Assembly: GCF_003952165.1 (NCBI RefSeq)
Contig: NZ_RXFT01000010.1
Location: 186,001-250,000, forward strand
Direction of reading: 5' to 3'
Source: Variovorax guangxiensis
GTDB taxonomy: Bacteria > Pseudomonadota > Gammaproteobacteria > Burkholderiales > Burkholderiaceae_C
Length of the DNA: 64,000 nucleotides
The position numbers and the translations under genes were made by a program. This document shows positions 16,301 to 23,605 of the stretch, in pieces. The notes under the pieces are model-generated. The model was not told where the DNA came from, made no database searches, and saw nothing but the letters and a program-made list of their open reading frames with translations. Within the stretch, counting starts at the first letter, position 1. Each line of letters begins with the position of its first letter.

Positions 16301-16824
16301 GAGCCCATGGGGAACAGGTCGATCAGGCCGCCGCGCACCGCGTATTCGCCGGGGCTCACCACCTGCGTCACATGGGTGTAGCCGGCAAGAGTGAGCTGAG
16401 CCTTGAGCTTCGACTCCTCCAGCTTCTGCTTGGCCTTGAAGTGGAAGGTGTAGCCGGCCAGGAAGGACGGCGGCGCCAGCCGGTAGAGCGCGGTGGTGGC
16501 GGGCACCAGCACCACGTCGGCCTCCTTCTGGCTGATGCGCCAGAGGGTGGCCAGGCGTTCGCTGATCAGGTCCTGGTGGGGCGAGAAGCTGTCGTAGGGC
16601 AGCGTCTCCCAGTCGGGGAACAGCGCGCAGCGCAGCTCGGGGGCGAAGAAGGCGATCTCGTCGATCAGGCGCTGGGCGTCGTTGGCGTCGGCCGTGAACA
16701 TCGCGGTGGCGCGCCCGGCGGCCTTCTCGCGCATGGCCAGTTGCGCCAGCAGCAAGGCATCTGCCGACAAGGGAGGACGCGGCAGCGTGAATCGCTTGCC
16801 CGCCGTGAGGTGGGGGAGGTCCAT
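13342..16824 (-). CDS. mfd: Transcription-repair coupling factor
   Basis: Mfd, 1160 residues here, removes RNA polymerase stalled at DNA lesions and recruits UvrA. The N-terminal UvrB-homology region is followed by the RNA-polymerase-interacting domain (GDPVVHSAHGIGRYRGL), then the translocase with Walker A GDVGFGKTEVA and Walker B IDEEH, the helicase C lobe, and the C-terminal TRCF domain. Length matches the family. The start MDLPHLTAGKRF was preferred to a start nine codons upstream because family members begin near this motif. It heads the operon with serB and a dehydrogenase, and is divergent from ispD. Confidence 0.96.
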   Translation of the reverse strand: MDLPHLTAGKRFTLPRPPLSADALLLAQLAMREKAAGRATAMFTADANDAQRLIDEIAFFAPELRCALFPDWETLPYDSFSPHQDLISERLATLWRISQKEADVVLVPATTALYRLAPPSFLAGYTFHFKAKQKLEESKLKAQLTLAGYTHVTQVVSPGEYAVRGGLIDLFPMGSPVPFRVDLFDDEIDTIRTFDPDTQRSLYPVPEVRLLPGREFPMDDDARGRFRSRWRELLEGDPTKSRIYKDMGNGVATAGIEYYLPLFFDETATVFDYLGPDATVVLHGDLEPAFQHFWQDTNERYRLVRGDPERPALPPEALFLNAEQFYQRAKPHAQLAIRGDVDTDAPYAEFDRLPPFAVVRGAEDPLVGLKAHIAKTPHRVLLIAESEGRRESLLDFLRASGVNPPAFDSLAEFESSGDEKIGIATAALASGFAWREQGIDFVTETELFATAPTTRRRNKKQEQVSDVEALIKDLSELNVGDPVVHSAHGIGRYRGLIHMDLGQGNGPDGKPLMQEMLHLEYADKATLYVPVSQLHQISRYTGVSADEAPLHKLGSGQWEKAKRKAAEQVRDSAAELLNIYARRAAREGHAFRYSPADYEVFANDFGFQETADQKAAIHAVVQDMISPQPMDRLVCGDVGFGKTEVALRAAFIAVTGGKQVAFLAPTTLLAEQHYQTLVDRFAKWPVKVAEMSRFRSAKEITAAAKGLADGQVDIVVGTHKLLSQSVKFKNLGLLIIDEEHRFGVRHKEAMKAMRAEVDVLTLTATPIPRTLGMALEGLRDLSVIATAPQRRLAIKTFVRNEGTGVIREAVLRELKRGGQVYFLHNEVETIENRRQKLEEILPEARIAVAHGQMPERELERVMRDFVAQRHNLLLCSTIIETGIDVPTANTIVISRADKFGLAQLHQLRGRVGRSHHQAYAYLMVPDTEGLTKQAAQRLDAIQQMEELGSGFYLAMHDLEIRGTGEVLGENQSGNMMEIGFQLYNEMLSEAVRALKAGQEPDLLSPLSVTTEINLHAPALLPDDYCGDVHLRLSFYKKLATAKTPDQIDTLLEEIVDRFGKLPPQAQTLIDTHRLRVLARPYGVVKVDAAPGIINITFKKDPPVDGMAIIQLIQKNRHIKLAGNEKLRIERELKEPKDRAQMVRDVLRSLGQPTVKETATA

Positions 16825-16943
16825 GGAACGCTTGATGGAAATGCACAACACCCCGCGCCGGCTGGCGAGGGGTGTGCGTAGCGGTCAATTCTAGAATGGC
16901 GGCCCTTTATCCGCTTGTCGGCCACGGCCGACGCTGGGCCCTC

Positions 16944-17666
16944 ATGTCCTCTTCCCGACTCTTCGTGCTGATCCCATGCGCCGGCTCCGGCCATCGCGCG
17001 GGACATGCGCAGTCCACGCAGCCCAAGCAGTACCGGCGCCTGGCCGGGCTGCCGATGGTGGCCCACACGCTGGAGGCCTTCCGCGCGATGTCGGGGCGCT
17101 TCGCCGGGCTGGCGCTGGTGGTGTCGCCGGACGACCGGGACGTGGATGCGGTGCTGCCGCGCTTTCCCTCGGAGAACGAATACCTGCTGCGCGTGGGCGG
17201 CGTGACCCGCGCGGCCACGGTGCGCAACGGCCTGATGGCGCTGCGGCAGAAGGGCGCCGGCGCGCACGACTGGGTGCTGGTGCACGACGCGGCGCGCTGC
17301 CTCGTCACTTCCAGCCAGATCGAGGCGCTGATCGCCGCCTGCGAGCACGACGCCGTCGGCGGCCTGCTGGCGCAGCGGCTGGCTGACACGCTGAAGTCGT
17401 CCACCGCCGAGAGCCGGGTGGCCCAGACGCTGCCGCGCGCCGACAAGTGGCTGGCGCAGACGCCGCAGATGTTCCGCATCGGCATGCTGCTCGACGCGCT
17501 GGAGCGCGCTGGCGACGCCGTTACGGACGAGGCCAGCGCGATCGAGGCCGTCGGCCTTTCGCCGTTGCTGGTGCCCGGCAGCGCCCAGAACTTCAAGGTG
17601 ACCTTCCCGGAAGACTTCGCCCTGGCCGAGGCCGTGCTGCTCGGCCGCAGGAAGGAACTGGCATGA
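16944..17666 (+). CDS. ispD: 2-C-methyl-D-erythritol 4-phosphate cytidylyltransferase
   Basis: IspD (240 residues) couples MEP to CTP in the non-mevalonate isoprenoid pathway. The nucleotide-binding start reads IPCAGSGHRAG, followed after a short insertion by PKQY, whose lysine binds CTP. Further motifs are VHDAARC and an Asp-rich QTPQMFR ... VTDEASAIE region. The small insertion HAQSTQ before PKQY is typical of betaproteobacterial forms. MSSSRLF was chosen as start. The stop overlaps the ispF start as ATGA, giving coupled expression of two MEP-pathway steps. Confidence 0.95.
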   Translation: MSSSRLFVLIPCAGSGHRAGHAQSTQPKQYRRLAGLPMVAHTLEAFRAMSGRFAGLALVVSPDDRDVDAVLPRFPSENEYLLRVGGVTRAATVRNGLMALRQKGAGAHDWVLVHDAARCLVTSSQIEALIAACEHDAVGGLLAQRLADTLKSSTAESRVAQTLPRADKWLAQTPQMFRIGMLLDALERAGDAVTDEASAIEAVGLSPLLVPGSAQNFKVTFPEDFALAEAVLLGRRKELA

Positions 17667-18154
17667 CCGCCGCGCCTTTCAACATCCGCATCGGCGAGGG
17701 CTGGGACGTCCACCAGCTGGTGGCGGGGCGCAAACTGATCCTCGGCGGCGTCGAGGTGCCGCACACCACCGGCCTGCTGGGCCATTCGGACGCTGATGTG
17801 CTGCTGCACGCCATCACCGATGCGCTGCTGGGCGGCGCGGGGCTGGGCGACATCGGCCGGCACTTTCCGGACACCGATCCCCAGTTCCGCGGTGCCGATT
17901 CGGCGGTGCTGCTGGCCGAGGCGGCGCGCCGGGTGCGTGCCGCGGGCTGGGAGATCGGCAACGTCGACAGCACCGTGATCGCGCAGGCGCCCAAGCTCGC
18001 GCCGCATATTCCGCTCATGTGCCAGCGCATCGCCGACACGCTGGGCGTGGCGCTGGAGCAGGTGAATGTGAAGGCCAAGACGGCCGAGAAGCTGGGCCCC
18101 GTGGGCGAGGGCCGCGCGATGGAAGCTCGCGCGGCCGTTCTGCTGCATCGCTGA
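17663..18154 (+). CDS. ispF: 2-C-methyl-D-erythritol 2,4-cyclodiphosphate synthase
   Basis: IspF (163 residues) makes the cyclic diphosphate of the MEP pathway as a homotrimer with zinc in each active site. The metal ligands are visible in GWDVHQL (D-x-H) and in the histidine of LGHSDADVLLHAI. GDIGRHFPDTDP and the C-terminal KAKTAEKLGPVGEG complete the signature. It overlaps ispD by ATGA and is convergent with the sensor kinase gene. Confidence 0.97.
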   Translation: MTAAPFNIRIGEGWDVHQLVAGRKLILGGVEVPHTTGLLGHSDADVLLHAITDALLGGAGLGDIGRHFPDTDPQFRGADSAVLLAEAARRVRAAGWEIGNVDSTVIAQAPKLAPHIPLMCQRIADTLGVALEQVNVKAKTAEKLGPVGEGRAMEARAAVLLHR

Positions 18155-18175
18155 CGCAGGCGCGACTGGCGTTGT

Positions 18176-19600
18176 TCAGGCTGGCTTCTTGCCGCTGCCC
18201 TGAGGCTCGCCCGGCCTGACCATTCCCGCCGGCATCGCGCGCGGCATCCGGATGTGCGCCGCCAGGCCGCGGCCCGGTGTGCTGGTCAGCGCGAAGGTGC
18301 CGCCCATGCGCTCGATGTTCTTCGCCACGATCGACAGGCCCAGCCCCGCGCCGGCTGCGGATGTGCGCGCCGCGTCGCCGCGGAAGAAGGGCTTGGTCAG
18401 CTGCGCGAGCAGGGCCGGCTCGACGCCCGCGCCGTGGTCGCGCACCTTGATGAGCACCGCGTCGTTGTTGGCCTGCGCCTGGATCGTCACGTCGGCCACG
18501 CCGGTGGCAGGCGTCTTGCCGTAGCGGCGCGCGTTCTCGACCAGGTTGGAAATGACGCGCGTGAGCTCGACCTCGTCGCCCATCACGCGCAGGTCGGGCG
18601 GCACCTCGACCTTGATGTTCATCTCCTCGTAGTCCTGCACGGCGTAGGTGCAGGCGTCGACCACGTCGCGCAGCAGCACCGGCTTGGGGTCGACGTGGTC
18701 GGGGCGGGCGTAGTCGAGGAACTTGTCGATGATCGCGTCGAGCTGGGCGATGTCGGCCGCCATGTGGTCGCGCGCGTCCTCGTCGGCCACGCTCATCTCG
18801 GTTTCCAGCCGCAGCCGGGCCAGCGGCGTGCGCAGGTCGTGCGAGATGCCGGCCAGCATGATGGCGCGGTCCTGCTCGATCTTGGCGAGCTGGTCGGCCA
18901 TGCGGTTGAAGCCGATGTTGACCGCGCGGATCTCGTTGGTGCGGGCGCGCTCGTCGAGCCGGTGCGCCTCGTACTCGCCCTCGCGCACCTGCATGGTCGC
19001 GCGCGACAGCTGCTTGAGCGGCAGGTTGATGAGCCGGGTGATCAGCGCCGCGCCCGCCAGCGACAGCGCCATGGCGGTGCTCAGCCACACCAGCCAGGTA
19101 CGGCCGCCCACGCGGCTGAAGCGCGTGGGGTCGAGCAGCAGCCAGTAGGTGTCGCTCTCGATGGTGAAGCCGATCCACAGGCCGGCCTCGTCGTTCACGC
19201 GGCTCGCCACCGTGGTGCCTTCGCCGAGCTGGTCGATGAGTTCCTCGGTCACGCGCAGGTCGAGCGCGCCGCTGGTGTAGGGCTGGAAGCGGTCGTTGGG
19301 CTCGCGCGGCAGGATGCGCACGCCCTCCTGGTCGGCCAGCGTCTTGATCAGCGACACCCGGGTGATGGCGTCGGAGTACACCAGCGCCGCCCGCGTGAGG
19401 TTCACGAGAGAGGCGATCTGGTGCGCCGTTTGAATGGCGCGCGGCTCGTATTCGAGGGAGCGGAAAGTCTGCAGCCAGGCGACCGTACAGCCGATCAGCA
19501 GCAGCGCCAGCAGGAAGAAGGTGCGCCAGAAAAGGCTGAAGCCCAGCTTGAGGCCGGGGCGGCGGTCACGCTGCGCGCTCGCTTCGAGCGGGCTCGGCAT
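18176..19600 (-). CDS. EnvZ-like sensor histidine kinase
   Basis: This is a two-component kinase of 474 residues. A first membrane helix (LFWRTFFLLALLLIGCTVAW) and a second (TWLVWLSTAMALSLAGAALI) flank a periplasmic loop of about 120 residues. HAMP follows, then the H box GISHDLRTPLARLRLE with the phospho-accepting histidine, the N box NLVENARRYG, and G boxes DHGAGV and GAGLGLSI. It belongs with the OmpR-type regulator directly upstream. The ATG at 19600 has AGGT nearby; an in-frame GTG at 19660, 14 bp after the regulator stop, is the alternative and would add 20 residues. The stimulus (osmotic or envelope) is inferred by homology only. Confidence 0.92.
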   Translation of the reverse strand: MPSPLEASAQRDRRPGLKLGFSLFWRTFFLLALLLIGCTVAWLQTFRSLEYEPRAIQTAHQIASLVNLTRAALVYSDAITRVSLIKTLADQEGVRILPREPNDRFQPYTSGALDLRVTEELIDQLGEGTTVASRVNDEAGLWIGFTIESDTYWLLLDPTRFSRVGGRTWLVWLSTAMALSLAGAALITRLINLPLKQLSRATMQVREGEYEAHRLDERARTNEIRAVNIGFNRMADQLAKIEQDRAIMLAGISHDLRTPLARLRLETEMSVADEDARDHMAADIAQLDAIIDKFLDYARPDHVDPKPVLLRDVVDACTYAVQDYEEMNIKVEVPPDLRVMGDEVELTRVISNLVENARRYGKTPATGVADVTIQAQANNDAVLIKVRDHGAGVEPALLAQLTKPFFRGDAARTSAAGAGLGLSIVAKNIERMGGTFALTSTPGRGLAAHIRMPRAMPAGMVRPGEPQGSGKKPA

Positions 19601-19674
19601 CGTGACCTGCGCGCCGTCCTCCTGGGCTGCGCCTGGTCCGGGGGGTTGGCCGACGGCCACCTTTCAACGTGGCG

Positions 19675-20406
19675 TCAGGCCGTGCCGTCCGGCACGAACA
19701 CGTAGCCCACGCCCCAGACGGTCTGGATGTAGCGGGGCGCAGCGGCGTCGGACTCGACGAGCTTGCGCAGGCGCGAGATCTGCACGTCCAGGCTGCGGTC
19801 GAAGGGCTCGAACTCGCGGCCGCGGGCCAGCTGGGCCAGCTTTTCGCGAGACAGCGGCTGGCGCGGATGGCGCACCAGCGCCTTCAGCATGGCGAACTCG
19901 CCGGTGGTCAGCGAGAGTTCTTCGCCGTCTTTCTTGAGGGTGCGTGAGCCGAGGTCGAAGGCGAAGGGGCCGAAGGTGACGGTTTCGTTCTCGGTGGAGG
20001 GGGCGCCCGGCGCTTCCAGCGGCGGACGGCGGCGCAGAACGGCGTGCACGCGGGCCAGCAGTTCGCGCGGGTTGAAGGGCTTGCCGAGGTAGTCGTCGGC
20101 GCCGACTTCGAGACCGACGATGCGGTCCACGTCCTCACCCTTGGCGGTGAGCATGATGATCGGCGTGCGGTCGTTGGCGGCACGCAGGCGGCGGCAGACA
20201 GACAGGCCGTCCTCGCCGGGCATCATCAGGTCGAGCACGATCAGGTCGACCGTGTCGCGCAACAGGATGCGGTTGAGCGCCTTGCCGTCCTCGGCCACGA
20301 TCACTTCGAAGCCTTCCTGCGTCAGGTAGCGGCGCAGGAGGTCGCGGATGCGGGCGTCGTCGTCGACGATCACGATCTTGTCGGTGCGAGCGGGAACTTG
20401 AGTCAT
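19675..20406 (-). CDS. OmpR-type response regulator
   Basis: This 243-residue DNA-binding regulator has a receiver domain (DDDARI acid pocket, phospho-acceptor D59 in LIVLDLMMPG, and the conserved lysine of YLGKPFNPREL). A winged-helix domain follows (LTTGEFAMLKALVRHP ... RSLDVQISRLRKLVE ... WGVGYVFVPD). It is the first gene of a regulator-kinase pair; the kinase begins 14-75 bp downstream depending on its start. It closely resembles E. coli OmpR. Targets are unknown. The gene is divergent from the small exported-protein gene. Confidence 0.95.
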   Translation of the reverse strand: MTQVPARTDKIVIVDDDARIRDLLRRYLTQEGFEVIVAEDGKALNRILLRDTVDLIVLDLMMPGEDGLSVCRRLRAANDRTPIIMLTAKGEDVDRIVGLEVGADDYLGKPFNPRELLARVHAVLRRRPPLEAPGAPSTENETVTFGPFAFDLGSRTLKKDGEELSLTTGEFAMLKALVRHPRQPLSREKLAQLARGREFEPFDRSLDVQISRLRKLVESDAAAPRYIQTVWGVGYVFVPDGTA

Positions 20407-20579
20407 TTCTACAACGTCGAATTTGTAACAGGGCCGATTCTGATGGCGTTGCGGTCCGGTTGAGCCGGATTTGCTTATGGTTTGACACTAAGTTACAAAA
20501 CTTGCGGACGCTCGCGGTCTGGTCATCCGACGTTAGTCCGGCAATGGCAAAGTCGCGTCTACCGATGACTTTCGCCTCA

Positions 20580-20939
20580 ATGAGACGTCCTTTTTCCGCA
20601 CTGCCGCTCATCCTCGTTTTCGCCTGCGGCCCCTCGCTGGCGGTGTCTGGCGACTTCTTCAGGGTGGGTGAAACGCGCCGCAGCGAAGTCCGCGATGCGG
20701 TCGCCGCCCACCGGGCCGCGCAGCGTGAGGAAATGAAGCGCGGAGAAGCCATTGCCGGTCGGCGCCTGACTCCCGCTGAGCTGTTCGAGCTGCGCCAGCA
20801 GGTCCGCGGCCAATGGACCCCGCCTTCGACGGGTGCTTTGCTCAATTCGGCAGAATCGCAGCCGGCCGAGCGCATCGTGCCGGTGCCGCCGGCCGCGGCA
20901 AGTGCATTGCCGCTCGCGCCGCGCAGCCAGCGCCGCTGA
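20580..20939 (+). CDS. Small exported hypothetical protein
   Basis: From MRRPFSALPLILVFACGPS this frame encodes 119 residues with a signal peptide (cleavage probably after SLAVS), a charged helical middle (EVRDAVAAHRAAQREEMKRGEAI, then LTPAELFELRQQVRGQW) and a Pro/Ala-rich tail. Earlier in-frame ATGs at 20544 and 20565 are possible; none has a convincing ribosome-binding site, so the start is uncertain. The family is not recognised. It lies 77 bp upstream of the SIMPL gene on the same strand and may be co-transcribed. Confidence 0.6.
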   Translation: MRRPFSALPLILVFACGPSLAVSGDFFRVGETRRSEVRDAVAAHRAAQREEMKRGEAIAGRRLTPAELFELRQQVRGQWTPPSTGALLNSAESQPAERIVPVPPAAASALPLAPRSQRR

Positions 20940-21016
20940 TCTGCGCGGGTGCGTCCGGCCTGCCGGTGCAGGCTCGGCTGCCTGTCTTTTCATACCAACA
21001 ACGGGAGTACTTCGCC

Positions 21017-21727
21017 ATGAAGAAAAAGATCAAACTGCTCGCGGCCTGCGCCGCCCTGGCCGCCGCCGGCAATGCGCTGGCCCAGAACGCCGCTACGCCG
21101 GCTCCCCAGAACGTGCTGCAGCTGACGGCATCGGGCACGGTCGAAGTCCAGCAGGACATGCTGAGCATGACCCTCGTGACCACCCGCGACGCGACCGACG
21201 CCGCCACCGTGCAGACGCAGCTGAAGGCCGCGCTCGACGCCGCGCTGGCCGAAGCGAAGAAGAACGCGCAGGCAGGCCAGCTCGACGTGCGTACCGGCAA
21301 CTTCAGCCTGTCGCCGCGCTACACCAAGGACGGCAAGATCAACGGCTGGCAGGGCTCGACCGAACTGGTGCTCGAAGGCCGCGACTTCCCGCGCATCACC
21401 CAGACGGCAGGGCGCATCACCACGCTCAGCGTGGGCAACGTGGGCTTCGGCCTGAGCCGCGAGCAGCGGGCCAAGACCGAGACCGAGGCACAGAACATCG
21501 CCATCGACAACTTCAAGCAGAAGGCCAATGAGCTGGCCAAGGGCTTCGGCTTCGGCGGCTACACGCTGCGCGAGGTGTCGGTGAATGCGAGCGACAACGG
21601 CCCGATCCGCCCGCGCATGATGGCGGTGCAGGCCAAGTCGTTCTCGTCGGCGGATTCGGCGGTGCCGGTCGAAGCCGGCAAGACCGCCGTGATGGTCACC
21701 GTCTCGGGTTCCGTGCAGCTCAAGTAG
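21017..21727 (+). CDS. SIMPL-domain (DUF541) periplasmic protein
   Basis: This 236-residue protein has a clear signal peptide (MKKKIKLLAACAALAAAGNA, cleaved near ALA|QN) and a SIMPL/DUF541 domain (LQLTASGTVEVQQDMLSMTL ... GWQGSTELVLEGRDF ... ALVTVSGSVQLK-like end). Family members such as E. coli YggE are linked to envelope and oxidative stress, but their biochemical role is unclear. The ATG at 21017 follows GGGAG; upstream in-frame codons overlap the preceding gene and were left out. Confidence 0.9.
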   Translation: MKKKIKLLAACAALAAAGNALAQNAATPAPQNVLQLTASGTVEVQQDMLSMTLVTTRDATDAATVQTQLKAALDAALAEAKKNAQAGQLDVRTGNFSLSPRYTKDGKINGWQGSTELVLEGRDFPRITQTAGRITTLSVGNVGFGLSREQRAKTETEAQNIAIDNFKQKANELAKGFGFGGYTLREVSVNASDNGPIRPRMMAVQAKSFSSADSAVPVEAGKTAVMVTVSGSVQLK

Positions 21728-21789
21728 AGCGGTCCGTGCTCATATAAGAAAGAGGCGCGTACCGCGGGGCTACCCACTACTGGGCAGTC

Positions 21790-22560
<771 letters not shown>

Positions 22561-22628
22561 GAAGATCAATCTCCGGATGAATTAGGATGCGACGAGACAA
22601 TTATCCGCACCAGGACACCATCGTTTCC

Positions 22629-23582
22629 ATGACCGAACCGACGCTTCATTACGTGGCGTGCGATGACGCCCAGGGCGGCCACCGCATGGCCTATTGGCAA
22701 TGGGGCGACGCGCACAGCGCGCATGTCGTGATCTGCGTGCATGGCTTGACCCGACAGGGGCACGATTTCGACCTGCTGGCCCAGGCCATCGTGGAGCGTG
22801 CGGGCGGCGATGTTCGCGTGGTCTGCCCTGACGTGGTGGGCCGCGGGCGCAGCGACTGGCTGCGCGACCCTTCTCTTTATCAGGTGCCGGTGTACGCGGC
22901 CGACATGGTCGCGTTGATCGCGCAGCTGCAGCGCGAGCAGGCGATCGGCACGCTCGATTACCTCGGCACCAGCATGGGCGGCCTGATCGGCTTCGTGCTG
23001 GCGGGCCACAAGGAACTGCCGTTGGCGCGACCCATTCGCCGCTTCGTCGCGAACGACGTCGGTCCGACCATCGAACCGGTCGCGCTGCAGCGCATCGGTG
23101 CCTACGTCGGAAAGAATGGCAGCTATGAAAGCGTGCAGGCGGCGGCCGATGCGATGTGGGCTTTGTCGACCACCTTCGGACCGCATACGCCGCAGCAGTG
23201 GCTGGCGCTGTCGCGGCACATGGTGGTGCCTGCCTCGCAGCGCACGGCCGACGGCTCGGCGAAGCGCGAGTCGACAGTGGGCGGCGACGAGGAGGCCTGG
23301 CTTCTTCACTACGACCCGGCCATCGGCGTTGCGCTCCGTGCCATCACTCCCGAGGCCGCGGCGCAGGGGGGCGCGATCATGTGGAGCCTGTACGACGCCA
23401 TCGAGGCGCGCACGCTGCTCACGCGCGGTGCCGAGTCGGATCTGCTGTCGCGCGAAACCGCGCTCGCCATGACGCAGCGCGGTCCGCATGCGACGCTGGT
23501 CGAATTCGAGGGCGTGGGCCATGCGCCGACTTTCGTCGACCCCGCGCAGATCGCCGCCGTCACCAACTTCCTTTTCGACTGA
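22629..23582 (+). CDS. Alpha/beta hydrolase
   Basis: This 317-residue alpha/beta-fold hydrolase has the oxyanion segment VHGLTRQGHDFD, the nucleophile elbow GTSMGG, an acidic residue in the late strand region, and the catalytic histidine in GVGHAPTF. The substrate cannot be deduced. The start MTEPTLHYV was chosen as the first ATG before the conserved part; an earlier in-frame start exists only a few codons upstream. It reads towards relA, whose likely GTG lies 24 bp after its stop, so they may share a transcript. Confidence 0.88.
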   Translation: MTEPTLHYVACDDAQGGHRMAYWQWGDAHSAHVVICVHGLTRQGHDFDLLAQAIVERAGGDVRVVCPDVVGRGRSDWLRDPSLYQVPVYAADMVALIAQLQREQAIGTLDYLGTSMGGLIGFVLAGHKELPLARPIRRFVANDVGPTIEPVALQRIGAYVGKNGSYESVQAAADAMWALSTTFGPHTPQQWLALSRHMVVPASQRTADGSAKRESTVGGDEEAWLLHYDPAIGVALRAITPEAAAQGGAIMWSLYDAIEARTLLTRGAESDLLSRETALAMTQRGPHATLVEFEGVGHAPTFVDPAQIAAVTNFLFD

Positions 23583-23605
23583 TCGAGCGATTGAGTGAGC
23601 GAAGC

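Noticed and set aside
13474..16881. Plus-strand frame of 1135 codons opposite mfd
   Set aside because: The mfd protein on the minus strand is unmistakable. The plus frame is an open antisense shadow, rich in H, R, A, L and Q with no domains.
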